Positions 28,187-36,871 of a DNA stretch of 64,000 bases are shown here, one piece after another. The notes below the pieces were generated by a model, which was not told where the DNA came from, did not search any database, and saw only the letters and a program-made list of their open reading frames with translations. The stretch comes from Bifidobacterium erythrocebi (GTDB taxonomy: Bacteria; Actinomycetota; Actinomycetes; Actinomycetales; Bifidobacteriaceae): NCBI RefSeq assembly GCF_012932675.1, contig NZ_JAAIIF010000006.1, positions 1 through 64,000 of the forward strand, written 5' to 3'. Every line of letters starts with the position of its first letter. Position 1 is the stretch's first letter. A program made the translations under genes and the position numbers.

Positions 28187-29197
28187 ATGAAGTACGCGGT
28201 GATCGGTGCAGGCGGAATGGGCATCCAGTATGGTGTGCTGCTGCAGGAGTTTGCCCACAAGGATGTCGACTTCATCGACGCTTGGAAGCCGAACGTCGAG
28301 AAGATCCGCGAACAGGGCGGTGCCTACGTCTCCCAGGACGGGCAGGATCGCCACCTGGTGCCGATCGATATCTACTATCCCGAGGAATACACCGGCAAGC
28401 CCGACGTGTGGATCGTGTTCGTCAAGCAGATGCAGCTTGACGGCATACTCAAGCGCTGTGCCCACCTGTTCAACGACAAGCAGGTTGTGTTCTCCGCTAT
28501 GAACGGCTACGGCCATTTCGAAAAACTCAACGAATACTTCTCCAAGGATCGTATCTACGGCGGCACGGCCCTAATCGGCGCATTCGTGTACGGCCCGGGC
28601 GATTTCAACTTCACCGGCGGCGCGCACGCCAAGGCCATGAACCTGTGTGCCTACGCCGACGAGGTGACCGACAAGGTAAAGACCGTGGAACAGGAACTGT
28701 TCGATGACTTCACCGCAGCCACACTGAACCCCACTATCGTTGACAACTTCATCGGCATGTGTATGGCCAAGATTGTGTTCAACTCCGTGCTCAACACGTT
28801 GTGTACGATGTACCAGATTCGATTCGGCGAATTTCATGCGCATCCCGACGCACGCTGGCTCACCGAGCAGTTGGTAGACGAAGCCTACAGCGCCGTCGAG
28901 GCGGCCGGATTCAAACTGCTCGGCACCCGTGAAAGCGAAGTGGAAACCATCCTGCACACCGCCGGTGTGGCGCACCCGTTGCACTACCCGTCCATGTATC
29001 AGGATCTGACCAAGGGCAGGCCCACGGAAGTCGACTACATCAACGGCTACATCGCCAAGGTCGGACGTGAACACGGCTACGTGTGCAAGCTGCACGAATT
29101 CCTCACCCGTGAGGTCCACCTGGCGGAACGTGCGTTCGCCATTCATCATCCCGACATCGTCGCACAGGCTAAGGCCGACGCCGAAGCCAGCAAGTGA
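28187..29197 (+). CDS. Ketopantoate reductase (PanE/ApbA) family protein
   Basis: The 336-residue NAD(P)-dependent reductase has an N-terminal Rossmann motif AVIGAGGMGIQYG and the C-terminal helical ApbA domain; NGYGHFEKL and the Lys of NFIGMCMAKIVFNSV match the PanE substrate region. Classic PanE reduces ketopantoate, but the family also covers other 2-hydroxyacid dehydrogenases. Here it leads an operon with a methionine-type ABC importer and an aminotransferase, so a 2-keto/2-hydroxy acid of methionine type is a plausible alternative substrate (inference). GGAGAGAGGAG precedes the ATG. No panB, panC or panD gene is nearby. Confidence 0.78.
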   Translation: MKYAVIGAGGMGIQYGVLLQEFAHKDVDFIDAWKPNVEKIREQGGAYVSQDGQDRHLVPIDIYYPEEYTGKPDVWIVFVKQMQLDGILKRCAHLFNDKQVVFSAMNGYGHFEKLNEYFSKDRIYGGTALIGAFVYGPGDFNFTGGAHAKAMNLCAYADEVTDKVKTVEQELFDDFTAATLNPTIVDNFIGMCMAKIVFNSVLNTLCTMYQIRFGEFHAHPDARWLTEQLVDEAYSAVEAAGFKLLGTRESEVETILHTAGVAHPLHYPSMYQDLTKGRPTEVDYINGYIAKVGREHGYVCKLHEFLTREVHLAERAFAIHHPDIVAQAKADAEASK

Positions 29198-29262
29198 ACG
29201 CATCCGCACCCACATTCGAACAATCGCAAGAACAAGAGAGACATACCAAGAAGGACACAACC

Positions 29263-30138
29263 ATGACCACCATCCTCAAGAAGAAGACAGGCATCAAGCG
29301 CGCACTCGCCGCGGTGCTCGCCGCCGCGACGCTCATCTCCGTTGCCGCCTGCGGTTCGAGCAATAGCTCATCCACATCGAATGGATCGCTGAATGCCTCC
29401 AAGGGCAAGACCACCAAAATCACCGTCGGCGTGTGCCCCGGGCCCTACGGAGACATGATCGATAAGGTCATCGGTCCGCTGCTCAAGGATGACGGATTCG
29501 AGCTGAAGACCAAGCTGTTCAACGACTACGTTCAGCCCGACAAGGCACTCGCATCCGGTTCCATTCAGGCCAACCTGATGCAGCACATCAACTACCTGAA
29601 CAAGTTCACCAAGGACAATAACCTCGATCTGACCTCGCTTGGTCAGGTGCCTACGCTGGGTCTGGGCATCTACTCCAACAAGTACAAGTCCATCAAGGAC
29701 ATCAAGGATGGTTCCACCGTGTCCATCGCGGCGGATGGTTCCAACCTTGCCCGTTCGCTCGGTGTGCTTGAACAGCAGGGTCTGGTGACTCTCAAGGGCG
29801 ACGTGGATTCCACCAAGGCCTCTGTCAACGACATCAAGGACAATCCGAAGAACCTCAAGATCAAGACGCTTGATGCCGCGCAGCTCGCCCGCTCCGTCGA
29901 CACCGTTGACGTGGCCCTTGTCCCGGGCAACTTCGCCTGGGCCGCAGGACTCAAGCCGTCCGAGGCTCTGGCCATGGAGAAGCAGGACGAAGGCGTGATC
30001 AACGTCTTCGTGGTCAATACCAAGGACGCCGACTCCGACTTCGGCAAGGCCGTCAAGAAGTTGCTCAGTAGCCAGGAGTTCAAGGACGCCATCGCCAAGA
30101 GCGAGTTCAAGGACTTCGGCAAGCCAACCACTTGGTGA
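29263..30138 (+). CDS. MetQ/NlpA-family substrate-binding lipoprotein 1
   Basis: The 291-residue lipoprotein has a lipobox SVAAC with Cys30, then a Ser-rich linker and an NlpA-type domain (TKITVGVCPGPYGDMIDKV, NLMQHINYLNKF, SIAADGSNLARSLGVLEQQGLV). This family binds D- or L-methionine and related compounds for a MetNI transporter. AAGAAGGA lies 6 nt before the ATG at 29263. Unlike many metNIQ operons the binding protein comes first, and a hairpin separates it from the ATPase gene, which would favour excess binding protein. Confidence 0.9.
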   Translation: MTTILKKKTGIKRALAAVLAAATLISVAACGSSNSSSTSNGSLNASKGKTTKITVGVCPGPYGDMIDKVIGPLLKDDGFELKTKLFNDYVQPDKALASGSIQANLMQHINYLNKFTKDNNLDLTSLGQVPTLGLGIYSNKYKSIKDIKDGSTVSIAADGSNLARSLGVLEQQGLVTLKGDVDSTKASVNDIKDNPKNLKIKTLDAAQLARSVDTVDVALVPGNFAWAAGLKPSEALAMEKQDEGVINVFVVNTKDADSDFGKAVKKLLSSQEFKDAIAKSEFKDFGKPTTW

Positions 30139-30162
30139 TCGCCGCCAACGAAAAACGAACAT

Positions 30163-30199
30163 TGGGCCCGCATAAGCCGATCGGCTGCATGCGGGCCTT
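30163..30199 (+). terminator. Intercistronic hairpin between metQ-like and metN-like genes
   Basis: GGCCCGCAT / ATGCGGGCC closes a second inner stem AGCCGATCGGCT. It is followed by TTCTATTC, so it may be a partial terminator or an mRNA stabiliser. Confidence 0.55.
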
Positions 30200-30223
30200 C
30201 TATTCGAACGAAACGAGGAACGA

Positions 30224-31300
30224 ATGAGCGTCATCGAACTGAACGACGTGTCGGTCACCTTCCATGAGGCCGGGCGTACCGTCGAAGCGGTCAAGCATGT
30301 GAGCCTCAGCGTGGAGAAGGGCGAGATCTTCGGCATCGTCGGATTCTCCGGTGCCGGCAAGTCGACGCTGGTGCGCACCATCAACCTGCTGGAGCGTCCC
30401 ACCGGTGGCAAGGTGCTTATCGACGGCACCGACATCACCGGAATCAAGGGTGCGGAGTTGCGTGAGCTGCGCAAGAAGATCGGCTTCATCTTCCAAGGAT
30501 TCAACCTGATCACCAACGTCACCGTAGGCAAGAACATCGAGTTCGCACTTAAGGCTGGCGGATACCCGAAGGCACAATGGCAGGAGCGTATTCGTGAACT
30601 GCTTCAGCTTGTCGGTTTGGAGAACAAGATCGACAGCTATCCGTCCAGTCTGTCCGGCGGGCAGAAGCAGCGCGTCTCCATCGCACGTGCCTTGGCGAAC
30701 AAGCCGGAGATCCTGCTGTGCGACGAGGCAACCAGCGCATTGGACCTCGAAACCACGGAAGGCATTCTGGCATTGCTGCAGCGCATCAACCGTGAGCTCG
30801 GCATCACCATCGTGTTCATCACGCATCAGCTGGATGTGGCCAAGCAGATCTTCGACCGCGTGGCCGTTATGGAAAACGGTGTGGTGGTGGAACAAGGCAA
30901 CACCTTCGATGTGTTCAGCTCGCCGAAGCACCCGACCACCAAGGCGTTGGTGGAACGCTATCTCGGCATCCAGGTGCCACCGCAACTCGTGCCATCGCTG
31001 CCGGCAGGCACCATCGTGGAGCTGAGATACAAGGGCGATGCCGCGCTCGAACCTCTGATCAGCCGAGTGGCGCAGGATTATGGCGTGAGCATCGATGTGC
31101 TGCACGCCAACGTGGAATACTTCGGCTCGCAGGCCATCGGCATCCTCATCGTGCTGGTGGCGGGGAAGGGCGAATCCCTGAGCCAGGCGCTGGCGCAGCT
31201 GAGAACGCATGTGTTCAGCTACAGGGAACTTGATCGAAAGCAGCTGGCCGCTGCAACGGAACAGGGCGGCGCGAAGCCCGCCGAAACGCAGGAGGCATGA
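30224..31300 (+). CDS. MetN-family ABC transporter ATP-binding protein 1
   Basis: The 358-residue ATPase has Walker A GFSGAGKS, Q-loop FIFQGFNLITNVTVGKN, signature LSGGQKQR, Walker B LLCDEATSALD and H-loop ITHQ. A C-terminal NIL-type sensing domain (about 270-345) is typical of MetN, where methionine binding inhibits transport. ACGAGGAACGA precedes the ATG. The MetI-like gene follows after 4 nt. With the MetQ-like lipoprotein and the permease it forms a methionine-type importer. Confidence 0.9.
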   Translation: MSVIELNDVSVTFHEAGRTVEAVKHVSLSVEKGEIFGIVGFSGAGKSTLVRTINLLERPTGGKVLIDGTDITGIKGAELRELRKKIGFIFQGFNLITNVTVGKNIEFALKAGGYPKAQWQERIRELLQLVGLENKIDSYPSSLSGGQKQRVSIARALANKPEILLCDEATSALDLETTEGILALLQRINRELGITIVFITHQLDVAKQIFDRVAVMENGVVVEQGNTFDVFSSPKHPTTKALVERYLGIQVPPQLVPSLPAGTIVELRYKGDAALEPLISRVAQDYGVSIDVLHANVEYFGSQAIGILIVLVAGKGESLSQALAQLRTHVFSYRELDRKQLAAATEQGGAKPAETQEA

Positions 31301-31304
31301 AGAT

Positions 31305-31964
31305 ATGGAAGAGACACTGCAGATTCTTCGGGAGAACCTTGGACAGGCATTGCTCGACACGGCGTACATGGTCGTCGTTTCGGTCGTTATCGGCGTAGTG
31401 CTCGGCACGCTGGTGGCGTTGCTGCTGTATTTGACTGAGAATCGTCTGTTCACCCCCAACCACGCGCTTAATGCGATTGTGGGGTTCATCGTCAACGCGA
31501 TTCGATCGCTGCCGTTCCTGATCCTCATGGTCGTGCTTATCCCTGTGGCGCAGTTCCTGCTGGGTGATCCGTACACACCGACCGGTGGTGCGATCTCCCT
31601 GTCCATTGCTGCGGTGCCGTTCTTCGCCCGCATCGCGGAAAGCGCGTTCTCCGAGGTGGATCCCGGTCTGCTGGAGGCGGCCATTTCCACCGGTGCCACC
31701 ACGCGGCAGATCATCGTCGATGCGGTATTCCCGCAGGCGCTGCCGTCATTCATCCGCGGCGTAGTGCTCACCATTATCTCGCTGATCGGCTATTCCGCCA
31801 TGGTCGGCACCATCGGTGCCGGTGGTATCGGCGACATGGCCATCCAGTACGGCTATAACAGGTATGAGACCGGCGTACTGGTGGCGATTGTGATCATCCT
31901 CATTGTCATCGTGCAAATCATTCAGTGGATTGGCGATTGGGGCGCACGCAAGGTGACGCACTGA
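31305..31964 (+). CDS. MetI-family ABC transporter permease 1
   Basis: The 219-residue permease has about five membrane helices and the MetI EAA loop (GLLEAAISTGATTRQIIVDAVFPQA). The start at 31305 follows GCAGGAGG, so it begins 4 nt after the ATPase stop. A homologous permease with a different ATPase and binding protein lies at 36132, so the window carries two complete MetNIQ-type systems. This copy is grouped with a panE-like and an aminotransferase gene. Confidence 0.9.
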   Translation: MEETLQILRENLGQALLDTAYMVVVSVVIGVVLGTLVALLLYLTENRLFTPNHALNAIVGFIVNAIRSLPFLILMVVLIPVAQFLLGDPYTPTGGAISLSIAAVPFFARIAESAFSEVDPGLLEAAISTGATTRQIIVDAVFPQALPSFIRGVVLTIISLIGYSAMVGTIGAGGIGDMAIQYGYNRYETGVLVAIVIILIVIVQIIQWIGDWGARKVTH

Positions 31965-32066
31965 CCCGTCGACGTAGTGGGCGATTGCTCATTCGAAGGC
32001 GGATGCATTGAACGTTGACGCATGTTGTTGAACGTGCGATTAGAAATCAGTAAGAAGGATTCGTTC

Positions 32067-33242
32067 ATGACCTCATATAGCTCACCAGTTTCATTCACCA
32101 CGGTCGCGCAGTCCATTCCGCCGAACGTGTTCGCGGACATGGATCGCAAGGTGGCCGTCGCGGTGGCCGGCGGTGCCGACGTGATCGACCTGGCGAAAGG
32201 CAACCCCGACGCGTTCCCGGCGGACTTCATCCGCGACGTGGCCAAGCGCGCCGTCGACGACCCCGCGAACGCACGCTACTCGCCGTTCGACGGCAAGCCG
32301 AGTTTCCTACAGGCGGCCGAGCATTGGTATCGCGATACGTACGGCGTCGACTTGGACTGGAAGACGCAGCTATTCGCAGTGGAAGGCGCGGTCGACGGGC
32401 TGGCGGCATTGTTCGCCGTGCTCGTCTCGCCGGGCGATGCCGTGGCCTATGCGGACCCGTACTATCCCTCCTACCATTGCATGACGGTGATGAGCCGGGC
32501 GGAGGAGATTCTGCTGCCGTCGCTGCCGGAACGCGGCTTCCTGCCTGACTTGGACGCGGTGCCCGTGGACACGTGGGAGCGCGTGAAGGTGCTGGTGCTC
32601 AACTATCCGAACAATCCGACGGGCGCGCAGGCACCGCGCGAGTTCCTGGAACATGCCATCGAACTTGCGCACGAACACCATTTCGCCATCGTGCAGGACT
32701 TCGCCTACGCCGGGCTTGGCGTGCATGACCAGCAGATCAGCATTCTGTCGCTTCCCGGCTCGTTCGATGTGGCCGTGGAGGTGTGCTCGCTGTCGAAGAT
32801 GTACGCGATGGCCGGCTGGCGTGCCGGTTTTATCGCCGGCAACGACGACATCGTGAGCCATGTGAAGCAATACCACTACCAGATGGGCTCCATGATCACG
32901 GGCAGCGTGCAGGACGCCGGTGCCGCCGCGTTGGAATCCGACCAGAGTTGTGTGCGCGAGCTGGCTAGGCGATATGCCGTCCGCCGTGAGATCGTGGCCG
33001 GAGGACTACGTGACGCCGGATTGGATGTGTTCGATTCAGACGGTGGCATCTACGCGTGGGTGCATGCGCCGGAAGGAGCGACAGGCGAACAGTTCGCTGA
33101 TCTGCTGCTGGAACAGGCGGCCGTGGCGGCTCTGCCCGGAACCTGCTTTGGCAAGGTCGGCGTGGACTACGTGCGGTTCAGTCTGCTCAAGTCCGAAGAT
33201 CAGCTGCGTGAAGCCGTGCGACGTGTAGCCGCAGTGCTGTAA
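32067..33242 (+). CDS. Class I/II PLP aminotransferase
   Basis: The 391-residue fold-type I aminotransferase has the PLP lysine in SLSKMYAMAGWRAGF, the NYPNNPTG loop, the Asp of IVQDFAYAG, and the C-terminal Arg region YVRFSLL. The pattern suits the aspartate/methionine/aromatic aminotransferase group; substrate is not resolved. AAGAAGGA precedes ATG 32067. It follows the MetNIQ-type genes by 102 nt, probably in the same operon. It could transaminate methionine or its keto acid together with the panE-like reductase (inference). Confidence 0.88.
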   Translation: MTSYSSPVSFTTVAQSIPPNVFADMDRKVAVAVAGGADVIDLAKGNPDAFPADFIRDVAKRAVDDPANARYSPFDGKPSFLQAAEHWYRDTYGVDLDWKTQLFAVEGAVDGLAALFAVLVSPGDAVAYADPYYPSYHCMTVMSRAEEILLPSLPERGFLPDLDAVPVDTWERVKVLVLNYPNNPTGAQAPREFLEHAIELAHEHHFAIVQDFAYAGLGVHDQQISILSLPGSFDVAVEVCSLSKMYAMAGWRAGFIAGNDDIVSHVKQYHYQMGSMITGSVQDAGAAALESDQSCVRELARRYAVRREIVAGGLRDAGLDVFDSDGGIYAWVHAPEGATGEQFADLLLEQAAVAALPGTCFGKVGVDYVRFSLLKSEDQLREAVRRVAAVL

Positions 33243-33267
33243 GGGTTTCCGCTTTTCCGAAGAATGC

Positions 33268-33320
33268 CGTTTCCGCAAGGGGAGTGATGTCTGCTTCCTC
33301 TTGCGGGGCGGCTTTTTTAT
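33268..33320 (+). terminator. Terminator after the aminotransferase
   Basis: GCCG..CCGCAAG pairs with CTTGCGG..CGGC and is followed by a TTTTTT run. Confidence 0.8.
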
Positions 33321-33411
33321 TGCGGCTGTGCTGTTTCGATGCCAATGTGCCGTTGATTCATCGCTGATTCAGTCGACTGGAACCTCGTTGATTTCCCGCG
33401 GTTCTTATCGC

Positions 33412-33461
33412 CTGATAACACTCCATAAACAACCGCTATGACGATTCGTACCTTGTATAAC
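33412..33461 (+). promoter_or_regulatory. Sulfur-regulon promoter, copy 1
   Basis: CTGATAAC at 33412, an AT-N11-AT box ATAAACAACCGCTAT at 33425-33439, and a -10 TATAAC at 33456-33461 are spaced exactly as in copies 2 (39790) and 3 (42702). No -35 consensus is present 17 bp upstream of the -10, which suits activator dependence. Confidence 0.7.
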
Positions 33462-33467
33462 CAACGG

Positions 33468-33572
33468 TGATAGGGCACTGCGCGTGGCGCTGTGCAGGAT
33501 GCGGTTAAGTAGAGGATAACGATCGCGTGAAGAGCACGCGGCAGGGAATCACAACCCAAGGGGGTGTGCACC
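33468..33572 (+). promoter_or_regulatory. Candidate structured 5' leader RNA, copy 1
   Basis: From the predicted transcript start the RNA can form the stem GCAC-T-GCGC / GCGC-T-GTGC (33475-33495), then a conserved unpaired core GGTTAAGTAGAGGAT (33503-33517), then the hairpin CGCGTG/CACGCG (33524-33540). Copies 2 and 3 keep the core and compensate the hairpin arms. It ends in AACCCAAGGGGGTG just before an ATG; the AACC could pair with the core GGTT. I match it to no known riboswitch by eye. Confidence 0.6.
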
Positions 33573-33689
33573 ATGACCAGATTCAACGTTCTGTTCGTAT
33601 TCGGACCGTCGACTTGCGGTTCGTCCATTCATGCTTTCGAATCGATGGGCATGATGCCCGGCTCCAACTGTATTTCCTCTATGTGTTGA
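33573..33689 (+). pseudogene. Decayed 5' end of a metB-like gene, or Met/Cys-rich leader ORF (38 codons)
   Basis: The 38-codon frame starts MTRFN, as does the metB-like gene at 39954, and later shares the block coding SS-x-x-AFES-x-x-x-MP at DNA level, with a deletion of about 36 nt between the matching blocks. It is therefore a remnant of a duplicated leader-plus-metB start. It contains five Met and three Cys codons, with a stretch M-G-M-M and an end S-S-M-C-stop. It sits behind the shared leader and a good ribosome site, 187 nt before the alcohol dehydrogenase gene, so it may now act as an attenuating leader peptide (inference). Two 12-bp direct repeats CAGACGTATATC follow at 33771 and 33785. 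Confidence 0.6.
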
Positions 33690-33876
33690 TCATCCGAGGA
33701 TGGATGGTGCCGGCGCTATGCGTAATGCCATAGCCCCGGAATATCAGATTTCTATCGAATAGCACAGCAGCAGACGTATATCGCCAGACGTATATCTTGT
33801 TGGTGCCTGCGTGCAATGCTTTTCGAATTTTCTCTTCTTTTTTCTTTCTTTGTCGCATTTTTACAAGGAGCATTCG

Positions 33877-35043
33877 ATGACTTTTACGTACTATACGCAA
33901 AGCAAACTCGTATTCGGTGTGGGAGCCGAAGCCCAACTTGAGGATCTGCTCAAGGAAAACCATGCTACGTCCGTGCTGTTGGTGTACAGCGGGGAATACG
34001 TGTTCGACCTGGGTATTCATGACGTGGTCGATCGTGCGGTGCGTAATCTTGGCGCAACGTTGATCGAAACCGGTGAGGTCGTGCCGAATCCGAGAATCGA
34101 TCTTGTCCGTGCGACCATCGAACGGGCCCGTGAGGCGAAGACCGATTTCATTCTCGCTGTTGGAGGAGCAAGCTCGTTCGACACGGCGAAAGCCGTTGGC
34201 GTTGGCCTGAAATACGACGGTGACGTGTGGGATCTCTTCACCGGCGTCGCCGAGCCGACCGACAGCGTTCCTGTCGGCGTCATCTCCACGATTCCCGGCA
34301 GCGGTTCCGAGGTATCCGATTGCGCGGTGCTTCAGCAGGGGCATGACAAGCGTGCCTTGGAGAATCGGATCGTCATTCCCCGGTTCGCGATCGTTAACCC
34401 GGAATACTCGCGCACCGCTCCCTACCATTACCAGGCTGCGGCCGTCGCCGATCTGGCCGTCGGATTCCTGGAACCGTATTTCACCGCGAAGAATCATCTC
34501 GAATCGGCCGATCGACTGCTCGAAGGCGGTCTGAAGGCCGCCTTGGTGGCAGGCAGGCGATTCGTCAAGAATCCGGATGACCTGAAAAACCGGACGGAGC
34601 TGCATTGGCTGTCCGCTACCATGTTCAACCACTGTTTCCTTGCGACGGGGTCGGAAAACGATTGGACGACCCATCGACTGGAGCACGAGCTCGGTGGCGA
34701 ATTCGACGTGATTCATGGCGAAGGTATCGCGGCCATTCTGCCATCGATAATCCGGTATGTGTCCCGCCGTCAGCCGCAGCGTTACGCGCAGCTTGCCGTG
34801 CGTGTGCTCGGCGCCGATCCGTACGACGACAGCGAGGAACGGCTTGCCGCATACTTCGCGGATTATCTCGAATCGTATTTCAAACTGTTCGGACTTGCCA
34901 CGAGCCTGCATGAGCTGAACATTCCGGAAGCATCCATCGAGCACATCGCCGATCAAGTCACCGGCGGCGGCATCAGGACGGTCGGCAACTACTTGCCGCT
35001 CACCCGCGACGATGTCGTCGAAGTTCTGCGGCTCGCCTACTAG
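33877..35043 (+). CDS. Iron-containing alcohol dehydrogenase (butanol-dehydrogenase type)
   Basis: The 388-residue group III (iron) alcohol dehydrogenase has the GGASSFDTAKAVGVG nucleotide-binding region, TIPGSGSEVSDCAVL, and metal-ligand histidines in HRLEHELGGEFDVIHGEG. It resembles YqhD/BdhA NAD(P)H-dependent aldehyde reductases. ACAAGGAG lies 6 nt before ATG 33877. It is the first full gene behind leader copy 1 and is followed by a second metNIQ set, DUF1684 and a glycerol-dehydrogenase-like gene. It probably handles an aldehyde or alcohol derived from the imported substrate, but which one is unknown. Confidence 0.88.
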   Translation: MTFTYYTQSKLVFGVGAEAQLEDLLKENHATSVLLVYSGEYVFDLGIHDVVDRAVRNLGATLIETGEVVPNPRIDLVRATIERAREAKTDFILAVGGASSFDTAKAVGVGLKYDGDVWDLFTGVAEPTDSVPVGVISTIPGSGSEVSDCAVLQQGHDKRALENRIVIPRFAIVNPEYSRTAPYHYQAAAVADLAVGFLEPYFTAKNHLESADRLLEGGLKAALVAGRRFVKNPDDLKNRTELHWLSATMFNHCFLATGSENDWTTHRLEHELGGEFDVIHGEGIAAILPSIIRYVSRRQPQRYAQLAVRVLGADPYDDSEERLAAYFADYLESYFKLFGLATSLHELNIPEASIEHIADQVTGGGIRTVGNYLPLTRDDVVEVLRLAY

Positions 35044-35073
35044 ACCAAACGCACCTATCGGAAGTGAGGATAA

Positions 35074-36135
35074 ATGGCTGTACGGGAAGAGCGACAAGAA
35101 GCCATCGTATCGATACGGAATCTGAAGAAAACATACCGGACCGAAGACGGGGACAAGCTGGCCCTGCATGACATCGATCTCGACATCGCCCAAGGGGACA
35201 TCTACGGCATCATCGGATTGAGTGGTGCGGGCAAATCCACGCTGGTGCGATGCATCAACGGCTTGGAACGGTACGACGAGGGATCCCTGAAAGTGGACGG
35301 TCGTGACATCGCCGACCTAAGCACCAAGGAACTGCGCAAAGCGCGTCGTTCCATCGGCATGATCTTCCAATCGTTCAACCTCATGCCGTCGCGAACGGTT
35401 GCGGGGAACGCGGAATTGGCATTGCTTGATTCCGGTCTTGACCGTGAGGCTCGCGCCTCCCGCGTCAAGGAGCTGCTTGGACTCGTCGACTTGTCCGAAA
35501 AGGCGCAAAGCTATCCCAACGAGCTTTCCGGCGGGCAGAAGCAGCGTGTGGCCATTGCCCGCGCACTGGCCAACAATCCCAGCATCCTGCTCAGCGACGA
35601 AGCCACCAGTGCATTGGACCCGAACACCACGAAATCGATCCTGAAACTGCTGAAGCACCTGCACGACACCTTGGGACTGACGATCATCATCATCACGCAT
35701 CAGATGTCGGTCATCAAACAGATCTGCAATCGCGTCGCGGTCATCGAACACGGCACGATCGTCGAGGAAGGAAAGGTCTTCGACATCTTCGCGAATCCGA
35801 AGGCACCGTTGACGCAGGCATTCGTGGCCACGACATCCAACCTCGGCAAGATCAACGATCTGATTGAAGACCATTCGCCGCTCGTGGATTTGAAGTCTGG
35901 GCAGGTGCTGCTTCGTATGAAATACATCTCGAAGGAAGTCTCGGAGGCGCTGGTGTCGCATATCTCGCGCTCCTTCGGGCTTGACGTGAACATCATTTTC
36001 GGCGACATCGACATCATCGACAACGCCCCCCTGGGCGGTCTCGTCGTCATCCTGGAAGGCCCGGCCGACAGGTCGCAGGCGGCTATCGAATACCTGAAGA
36101 GCCGCAATATCGGAATTGAGGTGCTTGCACAATGA
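35074..36135 (+). CDS. MetN-family ABC transporter ATP-binding protein 2
   Basis: The 353-residue ATPase has Walker A GLSGAGKS, Q-loop MIFQSFNLMPSRTVAGN, signature LSGGQKQR, Walker B LLSDEATSALDPN, H-loop ITHQ, and a C-terminal NIL-type domain (about 265-350). It is clearly homologous to the MetN-like gene at 30224 but diverged. It lies 30 nt after the alcohol dehydrogenase and overlaps the permease by 4 nt (ATGA). The ligand may differ from methionine, given the unusual neighbours. Confidence 0.9.
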   Translation: MAVREERQEAIVSIRNLKKTYRTEDGDKLALHDIDLDIAQGDIYGIIGLSGAGKSTLVRCINGLERYDEGSLKVDGRDIADLSTKELRKARRSIGMIFQSFNLMPSRTVAGNAELALLDSGLDREARASRVKELLGLVDLSEKAQSYPNELSGGQKQRVAIARALANNPSILLSDEATSALDPNTTKSILKLLKHLHDTLGLTIIIITHQMSVIKQICNRVAVIEHGTIVEEGKVFDIFANPKAPLTQAFVATTSNLGKINDLIEDHSPLVDLKSGQVLLRMKYISKEVSEALVSHISRSFGLDVNIIFGDIDIIDNAPLGGLVVILEGPADRSQAAIEYLKSRNIGIEVLAQ

Positions 36136-36809
36136 ATATTCTCGCTCAGTGGTTCCCCAACGTCGCCAGTCGATTCCCGGAATTCGTCGATAGCTTCGTT
36201 CAGACGCTCATCATGATCGGGGTCGCCGGGGTAATCGCGTTTGTTCTGGCAACGCTATTCGCCGTGATCCTGACATTGACCCAGCGAGGCGGATTGACCC
36301 AGCAGGCCGTTGTCTTCAATATTCTGGACAAACTGATCAATCTGTTCCGTTCGATTCCGTTCATCATTCTCGCCGCCGCCCTGGTGCCGTTCACCAGAGC
36401 GCTGGTCGGAACAGCAATCGGCACGAAAGGCGCGATCTTCCCGCTGGTCGTCGGCATCACGCCGTTCTTCACCCGCCAGATCCAGTCGGCGCTCGCCGGT
36501 GTTGATACGGGACTTATCGAGGCCGCCGAATCCATGGGCATGAGCACTTCGAAAATCGTGTACCGGGTCTATCTCAGGGAATCGATCCCCTCGATCATCC
36601 GCGTGAGCATCATCGCGATCGTCAGCCTGATTGGTCTGACTGCAATTGTGGGCATCGTGGGCGGCGGCGGATTGGGTGATTTCGCCATCCGCTACGGATA
36701 TCAGCGGTACATGCTGGATGCCACCTACGCGACCATCATCGTCCTGGTCATCCTCATCGGCGTCATCGAATTCATCGGCAGGCAGCTTGTGCTGCTGACC
36801 GAGCACTGA
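36132..36809 (+). CDS. MetI-family ABC transporter permease 2
   Basis: The 225-residue permease has about five helices and the EAA loop GLIEAAESMGMSTSKIVYRVYLRES. Its start overlaps the ATPase stop by 4 nt, showing translational coupling. It pairs with the ATPase at 35074 and the binding protein at 36872. Confidence 0.9.
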   Translation: MNILAQWFPNVASRFPEFVDSFVQTLIMIGVAGVIAFVLATLFAVILTLTQRGGLTQQAVVFNILDKLINLFRSIPFIILAAALVPFTRALVGTAIGTKGAIFPLVVGITPFFTRQIQSALAGVDTGLIEAAESMGMSTSKIVYRVYLRESIPSIIRVSIIAIVSLIGLTAIVGIVGGGGLGDFAIRYGYQRYMLDATYATIIVLVILIGVIEFIGRQLVLLTEH

Positions 36810-36871
36810 TTCGCAGCAATCCAACTCAGCAACATCCAAAACATTTAAGCAATACATAGGAGAGAAACGAC

